Shown here: positions 47,603 through 56,801 of the stretch, in pieces
Position numbering within the stretch: position 1 is the stretch's first letter
Layout of the letters: each line of letters opens with the position of its first letter
Notes under the pieces: model-generated
The model's database searches: none
Seen by the model: only the letters and a program-made list of their open reading frames with translations
What the model was told of the DNA's origin: nothing
Program-made: the position numbers and the translations under genes
Source of the DNA: JASJBU01 sp963797085
GTDB lineage: Bacteria > Pseudomonadota > Gammaproteobacteria > Chromatiales > Chromatiaceae
Direction: 5' to 3'
NCBI GenBank assembly: GCA_963797085.1
Contig: CAWCOA010000004.1
Location: 1-64,000 of the forward strand
Length of the DNA stretch: 64,000 nt

Positions 47603-48981
47603 TGGGCGCCAAAGAGTTTCGCACGGTAAACAACGCCAGGGGGGGTCTGCTGACGGTTCAGGATGCACCCAATATCGCCTTTGGCGACCGCGCACTGATC
47701 CGCGACAAATCCGGCGTTATGCGTAATGGCCAGGTGATTCACAGTTCCACACAGGAAGTCATGATCCAGGTTTTTGAAGGCACAGATAATCTGGACATAG
47801 AGAACACCTGGGTGCGGTTTCTCGATGAGCCGGTGGAGATCGCCCTGTCACCTGAGATTCTGGGCAGGGTCTTCAATGGCCTGGGACAACCGCGGGACTA
47901 TCGTCCCCCCATCGTTTCCAATCTGCATCGGGGCATCAACGCACCGCCCCTCAACCCGGCGGCGCGCAGCTATCCCAAGGAGTTTATCCAGACCGGCATC
48001 TCCACCATCGACGGCCTCAACTCCCTGGTGCGGGGACAGAAGCTGCCGATCTTCTCCGCCTCCGGGCTGCCGCACAACCGTCTGGCGGCGCAGATCGTGC
48101 GCCAGGCCAAGCTGCCGGATGAGGAGGGCCATTTTGCGATCGTGTTTGCCGCCATGGGGGTCTCCTATGCCGACGCACGTTTCTTCAAGGACGAATTCGC
48201 CTCTTCCGGGGTGCTCAGCAATGTGGTGATGTTCATCAACCGCGCGGACGATCCACCGCTGGAACGCCTTACCTTGCCGCGCATGGCCTTGACTGTGGCG
48301 GAATATCTGGCCTTCGATCTCGATCACCATGTGCTGGTGGTGATGACCGACATGACCCACTATGCCGAGGCCCTGCGGGAGGTGGCGACCGCCAAGGGAG
48401 ATGTGCCCGCGCGCAAGGGTTATCCGGGCTATCTCTACTCCGACCTGGCGGAGCTCTACGAGCGCTCCGGCCGTATCAAGGACCGGCACGGCTCAATCAC
48501 CATGGTGCCGGTGTTGAGCATGCCGAGCGATGACATCACCCACCCGATTCCGGATCTGACCGGCTACATCACCGAGGGGCAGATCGTGCTCAGTCGCGAA
48601 CTGCACAATCAGGGTATCTATCCACCGGTACATATCTCCCCGTCCCTCTCCCGCTTGATGAAAGACGGCATCGGCAAGGACTTTACCCGCGAGGACCACC
48701 CGCATGTCGCCAACCAGCTCTATGCCCTGTACGCCAAGGCCCTGGAGACGCGCAACCTGGCCTCGATCATCGGCGCGGATGAACTCTCCTCCAGGGACCA
48801 GCGCTATCTGGAGTTCGCCGATGCCTTCGAGGCGCGTTTCGTAAAACAGGACGAGGACGAGGACCGCAGCATCCTGGAAACCCTCAACCTGGCCTGGGAA
48901 CTACTGTCCATGTTCCCTCAATCTTCCCTCACCCGACTCACGGAAACCGAGATGGCCAAATTCCACAGGCAAGGATCTTGA
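47602..48981 (+). CDS. atpB: V/A-type ATPase regulatory subunit B
   Basis: A 459-residue non-catalytic subunit. It contains VNNARGGLLTVQ, RVFNGLGQPRDYRPP, GISTIDGLNSLVRGQKLPIFSASGLPHN (the degenerate P-loop typical of B), GYPGYLYSDLAELYERSGRI and GQIVLSRELHNQGIYPPV. The ATG at 47602 follows GAGGAG (47591-47596). Confidence 0.97.
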
Positions 48982-49601
48982 CCTCCAAACGGCTCAAGGC
49001 CCCGCCTACCAAGAGCACCCTGCTGAGTCTCAAGCGCCAGGTACGGTTTTTGGAGGATGGTCACAACCTGCTGGAAAGAAAGCGCGAGTTATTGACCCGC
49101 CTGGTCTATCAACGGCTAAGGGAATACCGTGAGCTGAGGGAGCACGCCCATAGCGCACTGAAAACCGCCTATCACTGGCTGAGCATGGCGCAGCTGCGCA
49201 TGGGCAGCCGCTCACTGCACCAGGCGGCGCTGGGGGTGCAGGCTGGACTGGACCTCAGCATACTGCCGCGGCGCAACCTTGGCGTTGAGTACCCTTCGGT
49301 CACCGGCAAGCTGCTCCCGCTGAATCCGGTTGGCCTGCTCGGCACCGACCCCAGCTTCGATGAAACCCGCAAATACTTTGCCGATGCAGCCCTCAAACTG
49401 GCGAAAATGGGCGAGGTCTCGATGAGTCTGGAACGCCTCATGACCGAGCAACGCAAGGCCCAGAAACGGGTCAACGCCTTACGTTACAACATCATCCCCC
49501 GCTATCGAAATACCATCCGCTTCATCGAAAACCTGCTGGAAGAGGAGGAACGGAATACCTTGTTTCAAATGAAACTGCTGCGGGAGCAGCAAAAACTCTG
49601 A
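48978..49601 (+). CDS. atpD: V/A-type ATPase subunit D (central rotor)
   Basis: A 207-residue protein with the expected two long helices: LKAPPTKSTLLSLKRQVRFLEDGHNLLERKRELL at the N-terminus, and a C-terminal half with QRKAQKRVNALRYNIIPRYRNTIRFIENLLEEEERNTLFQMK. The TTG start overlaps the end of subunit B by 4 bp and is preceded by AGGAT. It forms the central shaft with subunit F. Last gene of the operon. Confidence 0.92.
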   Translation: MTSKRLKAPPTKSTLLSLKRQVRFLEDGHNLLERKRELLTRLVYQRLREYRELREHAHSALKTAYHWLSMAQLRMGSRSLHQAALGVQAGLDLSILPRRNLGVEYPSVTGKLLPLNPVGLLGTDPSFDETRKYFADAALKLAKMGEVSMSLERLMTEQRKAQKRVNALRYNIIPRYRNTIRFIENLLEEEERNTLFQMKLLREQQKL

Positions 49602-49735
49602 GACCGATCTGCCGACTGATGGGGTTGTCATCGATTGGAACAGGTTGCAGATCACGTTTCTTAGCCCAGTGTCTACCATTCAAGCGGCTTTTCGATTAAG
49701 TTTGCCGCCACTCTGCCTTCCACACAGACACGACA

Positions 49736-50299
49736 ATGAAACTCAATCTCAAAACAATCACTATCGTTCTGGCTCTTCAGGTTGTTACTGGTCTGGTAGT
49801 TTTCATGCTGACCAGGTCCCATTACATGAACGAGTCTGCCTTGGCCAAGGGTCCGGCCGTTCCCTCTACCGCCGGGCAAACCGAGCTATCTACCGATGAG
49901 CTGATTAACAGCTTGCAGAACTATCCAAAAATCAATGCCCCCAGTGATCCAATTGAACTCGACAAACAAGCCAATCAGGCATTTGAGAGTGGTGACTACC
50001 CCGAAGCGGCAGAACTCTATCAGCGCGTTATCAGCCTGGCGCCGCACAAAGTCGAACCTCACAATAACCTGGGGCTGACGCTGCATTATCTGGGGCGTTC
50101 GGCTGAAGCATTGGAAATCCTCAAACGAGGCACTGAACTGCAACCGGAGTTTCAGCGCATCTGGCTGACCCTTGGCTTCGTGCAAAGTGGCATCGGCAAT
50201 GTTGAGGAGGCACGGCAGGCATTTGAAAGAACCATTGAACTGGGCGCTGAAACCGATCCCGGAAGAAGTGCAAGCGAGATGTTAAGTAAATTACCTTAG
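49736..50299 (+). CDS. Membrane-anchored TPR protein
   Basis: A 187-residue protein with an N-terminal signal anchor (residues 7-25) and two to three tetratricopeptide repeats (DKQANQAFESGDYPEAAELYQRVISLAPHKVEPHNNLGLTLHYLGRSAEALEILKRGTELQPEFQRIWLTLGFVQSGIGNVEEA...). It probably acts as an assembly or binding scaffold at the membrane. It lies 134 bp after the ATPase operon; no specific link is visible. Confidence 0.8.
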   Translation: MKLNLKTITIVLALQVVTGLVVFMLTRSHYMNESALAKGPAVPSTAGQTELSTDELINSLQNYPKINAPSDPIELDKQANQAFESGDYPEAAELYQRVISLAPHKVEPHNNLGLTLHYLGRSAEALEILKRGTELQPEFQRIWLTLGFVQSGIGNVEEARQAFERTIELGAETDPGRSASEMLSKLP

Positions 50300-50315
50300 A
50301 GCAACAATTCACTAT

Positions 50316-50828
50316 TCACAGAATATTGGATACTTGATCTTTCGCACGAAGCCTAATCAGATATCGGGCCAGCAAAATTGCACAGCCCGCGGATATCATT
50401 ACATCGGCCAAATTAAAGATCCCGGTTGAACCGCCCCGGAAAAGGATATAAACAAAATCGACCACTGCTCCGTGATTGGTCAAGCGGTCCAGTATATTGC
50501 TGATGCCGCCGCCTATAATCATCGAGCAGCTTATCAGGGTAAGTTGTGACAGCTCTCTTCTAAAAAACAGATATGTCAGTAGGATGAGGAACAGCACAGA
50601 TGGAACCAGGGTAAACAACAGATGCTTCTCACTATCCGGCAAACCCACGCCAATACTGAAAATAATCCCGGTATTTTCTGCATAGACGAATCTCAGCATA
50701 CCATCCAGATAAGCAGTACTAAGGATTGGAGATAGGGTCAATCTGGCTATTTCCTTGGTCGCCTGATCGAGAATGATGCACGCAACCAAAACAGGCATCA
50801 CCAGAAGAAATCTGTGCAGCACACTCAT
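50316..50828 (-). CDS. lspA: Signal peptidase II (lipoprotein signal peptidase)
   Basis: An inner-membrane aspartic protease that cleaves prolipoproteins. Four helices, an N-terminal LDQATKEIA, the first catalytic Asp region GGGISNILDRLTNHGAVVDFVY and the second FNLADVMI are present. The ATG at 50828 puts the first helix in the usual place; a GTG at 50855 would add nine residues. It is a stand-alone copy, without ileS or fkpB next to it as in many gammaproteobacteria, so it may be a secondary lspA. Confidence 0.85.
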   Translation of the reverse strand: MSVLHRFLLVMPVLVACIILDQATKEIARLTLSPILSTAYLDGMLRFVYAENTGIIFSIGVGLPDSEKHLLFTLVPSVLFLILLTYLFFRRELSQLTLISCSMIIGGGISNILDRLTNHGAVVDFVYILFRGGSTGIFNLADVMISAGCAILLARYLIRLRAKDQVSNIL

Positions 50829-50881
50829 CTTATGATGGATAGCCGGAATCGTCACTTGATGACTAGTACTCCGCCAAGGAT

Positions 50882-51175
50882 CTATTTGGGAAATTTGTAG
50901 TATTCATTATTCAAGTATTCAACAACATCTTTTTCCTCTTCCGGGAACCAGCTTATATTGAGGATTTGTGTGCAAGCGCTGACTTGACCACCCAGCCCGT
51001 GCAGCGAATCAATTTTTTTGTCCTTGCTTGTATACTTCGCGGAATGGTCTTCCATCATGTGGCAATCAATACAGCTTTCATCATGCAGTTCCTTGCCGCT
51101 CTCCGCATCGGCCAGTGCAACCGTTGAACACATGATAATGAAGAATGTAGTCGTAGGAATTATAGGTAGTTTCAT
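50882..51175 (-). CDS. Small monohaem c-type cytochrome
   Basis: A 97-residue periplasmic protein with a signal peptide (residues 1-22, ending ALA), one haem c motif CIDCH (about residue 35), and a C-terminal QILNISWFPEEEKDVVEYLNNEYYKF helix typical of small class I cytochromes. No obvious distal Met is seen after the haem, and a Cys in SACTQIL lies where a ligand might be, so the sixth ligand is uncertain. It is upstream of lspA on the same strand. Confidence 0.82.
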   Translation of the reverse strand: MKLPIIPTTTFFIIMCSTVALADAESGKELHDESCIDCHMMEDHSAKYTSKDKKIDSLHGLGGQVSACTQILNISWFPEEEKDVVEYLNNEYYKFPK

Positions 51176-51601
51176 GGTCAGGTTTCATCGTAAAAAAATA
51201 AGCTTGAGCATCTCCGTGACACCCGGATCAGCAACCAATCGAAAATCGACTCAACATCTATCCGCTCTTAAGCATGACTGACTCGTTCCGGTAGACAATC
51301 TATTCATGATTTCGACTTGAGCATTATAAGTGGCTACTCCAGTCAGATAAAAGAATCATCTGACCTTGAATTAATCCACGATTTATACATGGCATTTGAC
51401 TACGGAATGGGTCGCCTTGCCTGGTCAATCACTCAGTAAGTAACACAAGACAGCTCAACGCACAGGACAAGTATGAAGTAAAATCTTTGAGCTTGATTCT
51501 AGCCCGGCGACCCTGGGAATAGGACCTTAGACTTTCCGGAAATAGACTACTCAGACTGACACTACATCAGGCTGGATTGATGGTATTTTCAGCTGACCCA
51601 T
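51176..51601. other. Intergenic region without a supported gene
   Basis: 426 bp between the cytochrome start and the 3' end of the DNA ligase gene. No open frame with a protein-like pattern, no tRNA cloverleaf and no strong hairpin were found by eye. Confidence 0.5.
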
Positions 51602-52478
51602 TCACTGCTCACGAACCCTCAGGTAACTCGCGAACCGAGGAAGGCCCGCATCCGTTAAGCCATGGTATTTGTAAGTGATGAGTGAGCCAATCGGTGGTGG
51701 CTGTGTTCGATCTACATCGCTGAACCCTGTGCCGATGCGAAATCGTCTGCCATCCGCAGCCTCCACCAGTAATGAGCCGAGCATTCCAGTGTATTTACCC
51801 TGACCAGGCAGATGGGCGATAACTCTGGCCTCTGCGTCCAGGTAAGGTTTAACCTTCAATAGATCATTGCTGCGGCCCGCCCGGTAGATCGATGAGCCAT
51901 GGTGCAGTATCAGACCCTCACCGCCGGCCTCCACCACCTGCGTGAGCTTTTCCATGAGACTTATGTGATCCTTCAAACGATATTGCTGCACCAGCCGAAT
52001 ATACGGGGAATTCAGTTTCCCAAGCAAGCGTTCAAGACTTTCCAGCCGTTCGGTGAATCCACCCGCTCCATTGGGAAGGTCAAACACCATATAGCGAACT
52101 GCCCGCCAATCCTCGTCGTCTGGCCGGTTTCTTCTGACAACACTGACCAATTGCTGGAAACTATTCCGGCCCATCCACAATTCACCGTCCAACGGGAGCT
52201 TGGGAAACCCATCGGTAAACCATGCCGGGGCCGCATAAGGATTACCGCTGCGTGAGAGAAAGTTCTCGACCATCCCAATACGCCCTGACGCCATCGAGTT
52301 TTTCACTCACCCAGTACTCATCCAGATCGACTCCCTCATGGTAGATGTTAGCGAGTGGTATCTCCGGCCGCTGCTTTTCGCCCGCCAGACAGCCATGGGG
52401 CAACAGCATGAGATTGGTCAACAGGACCAATAAGGGTAACAGCCGAGTCAAACGGGTCAGATTAACCGAACCATACAT
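51602..52478 (-). CDS. Secreted minimal ATP-dependent DNA ligase (one frameshift)
   Basis: About 290 codons after one single-base correction near 52265 (in a CTTTCTC run). A signal peptide (MYGSVNLTRLTRLLPLLVLLTNLMLLPHGCLAG) is followed by adenylation motif I EKLDGVRAYWDG with the nucleotidyl Lys, LDGELWMGR (motif III region), GEGLILHHG (motif IV), LLKVKPY (motif V) and a short OB domain. This matches the LigE/Lig B-type minimal ligases with periplasmic targeting, linked by published work on relatives to uptake or repair of external DNA. The start at 52478 follows GAGGG. Confidence 0.85.
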
Positions 52479-52747
52479 TTGTCTGCCCTCATGAATCCAT
52501 GACTTGTAAGGAAAACTTAACATATACAGTCTGTTTTTGTGACCCGGAACCTCAACTCGCGCAACTGGAGAGGCAGGCACTGAACTGACTGGAGGTTGCC
52601 GCTCAGAATGGCAACTCAGTAACTAAAATTGTACATGTCGGCCTCATGGGTTGGTATTTAATCGATCCCTTTCAACGGAGATCGTGCTTAGTTAAAGATC
52701 ACAAACTGTAGAGAATCAGTTGGACAAAACCGCTTACAATAGGAATC

Positions 52748-53200
52748 ATGGCTACACATCATGTTTCGGAAGCATTGATCAAGACCCTGCTGCTGATCGG
52801 CGGATGGGTATCACTCATCACCGGGCTGATCGGCATCCTGCTGCCCTTGCTGCCGACAACACCTTTTCTATTACTCGCGGCGTTCTGTTTCTCCCGCAGT
52901 TCTACACGTCTGCATCACTGGCTCTGCCACCACCCATGGTTCGGGCCGCCCATTCAACAGTGGCAGCAAACTCATACTGTGAGTCGAAAAACCAAGAAAA
53001 AGGCCCTGTTCCTGATTCTTATCTCATTCACGGCAAGCCTGCTCCTGACGCCCCTGCCACTGCTTGGAAAGGCTGCCCTGTTGCTGTTGGCGCTGTTGCT
53101 GATGTGGTTTGTGGCCAGACTGCCGGAGCGGCCTCAGCCCGATGTCACGATTAATGTCAATCCCGATCCATCCATATCACCCAGCCAGGAGGAGTCATGA
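52748..53200 (+). CDS. DUF454 (YbaN-like) inner-membrane protein
   Basis: A 150-residue membrane protein with the YbaN signature (LLLIGGWVSLITGLIGILLPLLPTTPFLLLAAFCFSRSSTRLHHWL, FGPPIQQWQQTHTVSRKTKKKA), three to four hydrophobic helices and a short polar tail. Function is unknown. It overlaps the next gene by 4 bp (ATGA). Confidence 0.92.
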   Translation: MATHHVSEALIKTLLLIGGWVSLITGLIGILLPLLPTTPFLLLAAFCFSRSSTRLHHWLCHHPWFGPPIQQWQQTHTVSRKTKKKALFLILISFTASLLLTPLPLLGKAALLLLALLLMWFVARLPERPQPDVTINVNPDPSISPSQEES

Positions 53201-54159
53201 CGAGCAAGAACAAGGGGCTGCCCAGAATTGGCGTGAGCGCCTGCCTGCTGGGGCATCAGGTGCGCTTCGACGGCGGACACAAGCGCAACCAGTTCCTGCT
53301 GCAAGAGTTGGATAATCATGTGGAATTCGTCCCGGTCTGTCCGGAAACCGCGATCGGTCTTGGCATCCCGCGTCCACCGATCCGCCTGGTGGGCGAATCT
53401 GAAAATCCCCGCGTGCTCGGCGTGGCGGACCCATCACTAGACGTGACCAAGCGACTCAAGGAATACGCCGAGTCTGAGACCGGAAAATTCGGTAATCTCT
53501 GCGGTTTCGTACTGAAAAAAGACTCCCCCAGTTGCGGTATGGAACGGGTCAAGGTCTATGACCCGTCAGGCAAGAGCGCGGTCAGAAAAGGCACCGGCGC
53601 TTTCGCCCGGGTGCTCATGCAGCGGCTGCCGCTGCTGCCGGTGGAGGAAGAAGGCCGTCTGAATGATGCGATCCTGCGGGAAAACTTCGTCAATCGGATC
53701 TACGTCTATCAGCGTTGGCAGCGACTATTGGACAGCGGTCTGAGCGCCGGCAGCCTGATCGAGTTCCATACCGCTCACAAATACATGCTCATGGCCCATT
53801 CGCAAGCCGCTTATCAGCGTCTCGGCAAACTACTGTCGGATCTCTCCGGCACCAGACTCGAGTCCGTCGCCGCAGAGTATGCGCAGGAAATGATGACCGC
53901 ACTGAAAAGAAGGGTAAACCGTAAACGCCACGTCAATGTGCTGCAGCACATCATGGGTTACCTGAAAAAGCGCATAGATACAGATGACAAAGAGGAACTG
54001 ACGTCCAGCATCGAAGCCTACCGCCGGGGCGAGACACCGCTGGTGGTACCGATCACCCTGCTGCGGCACTATTTCCGTAATCATCACGACAAATACATGG
54101 CCAAGCAGTGCTATCTTTCCCCTTATCCGGAAAGCCTTGGCTTACGCAATAGCATTTAA
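53197..54159 (+). CDS. DUF523 and DUF1722 domain protein (YbgA-like)
   Basis: A 320-residue protein. The N-terminal DUF523 domain (IGVSACLLGHQVRFDGGHKRN, VCPETAIGLGIPRPPIRLV, FVLKKDSPSCGMERVKVY) has conserved Cys residues; the C-terminal DUF1722 domain begins near residue 190 (GSLIEFHTAHKYMLMAHSQAAYQRLG) and ends with VPITLLRHY...YLSPYPE. The two-domain fusion is common in gammaproteobacteria, often near photolyase or stress genes; function is not established. Confidence 0.93.
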   Translation: MTSKNKGLPRIGVSACLLGHQVRFDGGHKRNQFLLQELDNHVEFVPVCPETAIGLGIPRPPIRLVGESENPRVLGVADPSLDVTKRLKEYAESETGKFGNLCGFVLKKDSPSCGMERVKVYDPSGKSAVRKGTGAFARVLMQRLPLLPVEEEGRLNDAILRENFVNRIYVYQRWQRLLDSGLSAGSLIEFHTAHKYMLMAHSQAAYQRLGKLLSDLSGTRLESVAAEYAQEMMTALKRRVNRKRHVNVLQHIMGYLKKRIDTDDKEELTSSIEAYRRGETPLVVPITLLRHYFRNHHDKYMAKQCYLSPYPESLGLRNSI

Positions 54160-54617
54160 ACCTGATCAGCCTGTTGCGGAAAGCCTGCTGCACAGCAGTT
54201 CCACCATCAAAGCGGGCAGCCTTGCATTGTTTGAACAGATGCGCAAATACCTACTTAACCGCGTCCAAACTGCGTACATCGTTGAAAGGACCCATGAAAT
54301 GGACATCCTGTCGACTCTCTAAGGCCCTATACCCGCAACTTTTTTTGAAAAAACTCGATGTAGGATTACAGACGGGTCTGAAGCTCAGTTATTTTACTAA
54401 GATTTGTAGAGCAGCCCCAGGCCTGGGGCATGTTTCAGGATCATTGTGGCAATCTGAAACGACGCTATGATCTGTTGCTGAGCATCATCGGAAATGTCTG
54501 GTGGGTGAGTTTTGATTGCTGGTTGTTCCTGCAGAGTAAGAAAGTCTTGATCAACCGTGCCAAGGTGAGTAAATATGGTTTCACCAGCGGCGAAGCCACC
54601 CTGTTTTCTCAATAACC
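54160..54617. other. Intergenic region with palindromes
   Basis: 458 bp without a supported gene. It contains a perfect 16-bp palindrome, GCCCCAGGCCTGGGGC (54414-54429), directly followed by a GTTTCAG/CTGAAAC inverted repeat (54431-54459). Several short frames are open but none looks like a protein. It might be a degraded gene or a structured leader for the VOC gene. Confidence 0.4.
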
Positions 54618-54923
54618 ATGAACAGTGATCAACTCCAGAGTCTGCACCACGTTGCCATCTCAGTCAGCGATATCAACCGCGCCATTGACTGGTATACCAG
54701 CCGTTTCAGCTGCGAACTCAAATACCAGGATGAGACCTGGGCGCTGCTGAAATTTGCCAATATCCATCTGGCCCTGGTAACCCCGGAACAACATCCACCG
54801 CATATTGCATTGGTAGACCCCAAGGCGGCAGACTATGGAGCGTTGACGCTGCACAGGGACGGCACAAAGTCCATCTACATCCAGGACAGTGAGGGAAATC
54901 ACCTGGAGATCATGCAGAGCTGA
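54618..54923 (+). CDS. VOC (glyoxalase/bleomycin-resistance fold) protein
   Basis: A 101-residue single-module VOC protein: LHHVAISVSDINRAIDWYTSRFSCELKYQDETWALLKF with the first metal-ligand His, and a C-terminal SIYIQDSEGNHLEIMQS with the usual Glu ligand. The substrate cannot be inferred. The start ATG 54618 closely follows an AT-rich stretch. Confidence 0.88.
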   Translation: MNSDQLQSLHHVAISVSDINRAIDWYTSRFSCELKYQDETWALLKFANIHLALVTPEQHPPHIALVDPKAADYGALTLHRDGTKSIYIQDSEGNHLEIMQS

Positions 54924-55130
54924 AAAGGTTTTAGCTGTGTACCCATCGCCATCGGCATTGCGTAATAGCGGCATGGTAAGTTCGCCACAAGCAGATATAC
55001 CCGAAAATCGCCTGACATCCTTAGCTCATGCTAAGCTAAGCAACCGCCGCTGATAGTGTTTTTGAGTTGTGATCACGGTTTTTTCCGATTAACCGACTCA
55101 CTAAATACGAACTAAACGATTCGGAGACCA

Positions 55131-55568
55131 TTGAACGCCATGCACTGCTTACTCTCATCTTTCGGCGCGCTGATACTGTTCCTGCTCGCGCCTAGCGCTG
55201 CCGCTGAAGAAATCCTGCTGGTTGCAAGGCAGGACGCGCCGGTCGACTCCATGAACCACAAACAGACCGCCAATCTATTTTTAGGTCTTGGACGGAACTT
55301 GACTCCGCTGACACCCTTCGATCAACGTGACAAAGAACTGCGCAAAGACTTCTATCACGAAGTGGCCGGGCGGTCTCTGTCCAGTGTCCGCGCTCACTGG
55401 GCCAAACGGGTGTTTACCGGCCGCGGCCGGCCGCCGGCCATGCTGGCGGCGGAGGAAACGGATCAGGCGATAAGGGAAATTCCTGCCGCTGTCACCTATG
55501 TGCCTGAAGTTCAGCGGCCGGAGGGTAGTAAGGTCTTGCTCTACCTGGAGCCAGAAAAACAGCAATGA
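55131..55568 (+). CDS. Periplasmic binding protein-like (phosphate-binding type) protein
   Basis: A 145-residue protein with a signal peptide (...LLAPSAAA) and one half of a type 2 periplasmic binding fold (EEILLVARQDAPVDSMNHKQTANLFLGLGRNL, VRAHWAKRVFTGRGRPP, IPAAVTYVPEV), as in short PstS-like proteins. TTG at 55131 is best spaced from GGAG (55123-55126); ATG at 55140 is the alternative. It overlaps the porin gene by 4 bp and is the first gene of a three-gene operon ending in a PAS/GGDEF/EAL protein, so it may deliver a signal to that sensor. Confidence 0.78.
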   Translation: MNAMHCLLSSFGALILFLLAPSAAAEEILLVARQDAPVDSMNHKQTANLFLGLGRNLTPLTPFDQRDKELRKDFYHEVAGRSLSSVRAHWAKRVFTGRGRPPAMLAAEETDQAIREIPAAVTYVPEVQRPEGSKVLLYLEPEKQQ

Positions 55569-56792
55569 AAAGACTCAACAAATGGACTCAGTGGGTCATC
55601 GCTGTCTTTATACAGACCACAGCCTCCCAAGCCGCTGCCATTGATTTCTATTTCGACGGTTTCGGCACGGCCAGTCTCTCCTGCTTCGGCAGTGATGTTG
55701 CTGACTATGTCAGCAATGAGCAACCGGTGGGTCCCGGCCGATCCAGGAGCTGCGATGCGGGCATCGACTCCCTGCTCGGGGTGCAGTTGGATCTGGGCCT
55801 GAGCGAATCGCTGGAGTTCGGGCTGCAGCTCATCGCCGACCGCAACGAAGACCGCAGCTACACCCCGGATGTATCGGTGGCCCAGCTGCGCTGGCGGCCG
55901 AATGAGGTGACGACTGTGCGCCTGGGTCGCATGCCGACACCGGCATTTCTCCATTCCGAAGACCGTCAGGTGCGTTACGCCCTGCCCTGGGCGAGACCAC
56001 CGGTGGAGGTCTACAGCCTCATCCCTCCTTTATCACAAGATGGGTTGGAGATCATCTATGAAGACCGCCTCGGCCGCTGGCATGCAGAGTGGCAGGGCGG
56101 TATCTCCGTGCTTGACTTCGATTCGCCAAGCCCAAATAGTGATGACACCTTCTCGGTTGACACCCGCCAGGCCTATCTGGGCCTGACACTGCAGGACAGC
56201 AACACCATTCTCAAGCTGCGCTATGGTTACGCCAAAATATCGCTTGAGCGTCCTGAAATGGAGGCGCTGTTTAGCTTCTTACAGAATCTTGGACCCGATG
56301 GGGCAGCCCTGGCAGACGATCTGTCCGTTGACGACAGCCCATCCCACATGCTGTCCCTCGGGTATCCGGCACGAAAAAGGAGATTGGCTCACCATGGGCG
56401 AATTCGCCTATCGAATTGCAGAGGGTTCCATCCGTGATCAATATGGCGCCTATCTCACCCAGGGCCGGCGATTCGGACCCTGGATGCCCTACGCCACCCT
56501 CGCCCGGCGCTTGAGCAGCGGCCCGGACACTGATAGTCGGGCACAGACCCTCGGCCCATTTGTGCAAGGCGCCGTGGAGTTACTGCTAGCTAAGACGCGT
56601 TTAGATACTACCAGTGTGGCGCTGGGTTTATCGCGGCAAATCAATGATCAAGCTATCCTTAAATTCCAGGCGGACTGGATCCGGCCCGATAAAGACAGCT
56701 GGGGACTTTACACAAATCATGCGCCTGACTACGACTACACCAATCCCGGCAGCGACTGGTTGTTATCCATGAGCCTTGATTTCGTGTTTTGA
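55565..56792 (+). CDS. Porin-like outer membrane protein (one frameshift)
   Basis: About 408 codons after removing one G from the GGG at 56360-56362, which restores LGIRHEKGDWLTMGEFAY. The signal peptide (...TTASQAAA) is followed by the beginning of a barrel (IDFYFDGFGTASLSCFG) and alternating hydrophobic strands, ending WLLSMSLDFVF with the C-terminal Phe expected of outer-membrane barrels. LQLRWRPNEVTTVRLGRMPTPAFLHSE resembles phosphate-selective/carbohydrate porin strands. It lies between the binding protein and the c-di-GMP protein in one operon. Confidence 0.8.
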
Positions 56793-56801
56793 GTCAGTGG
56801 G

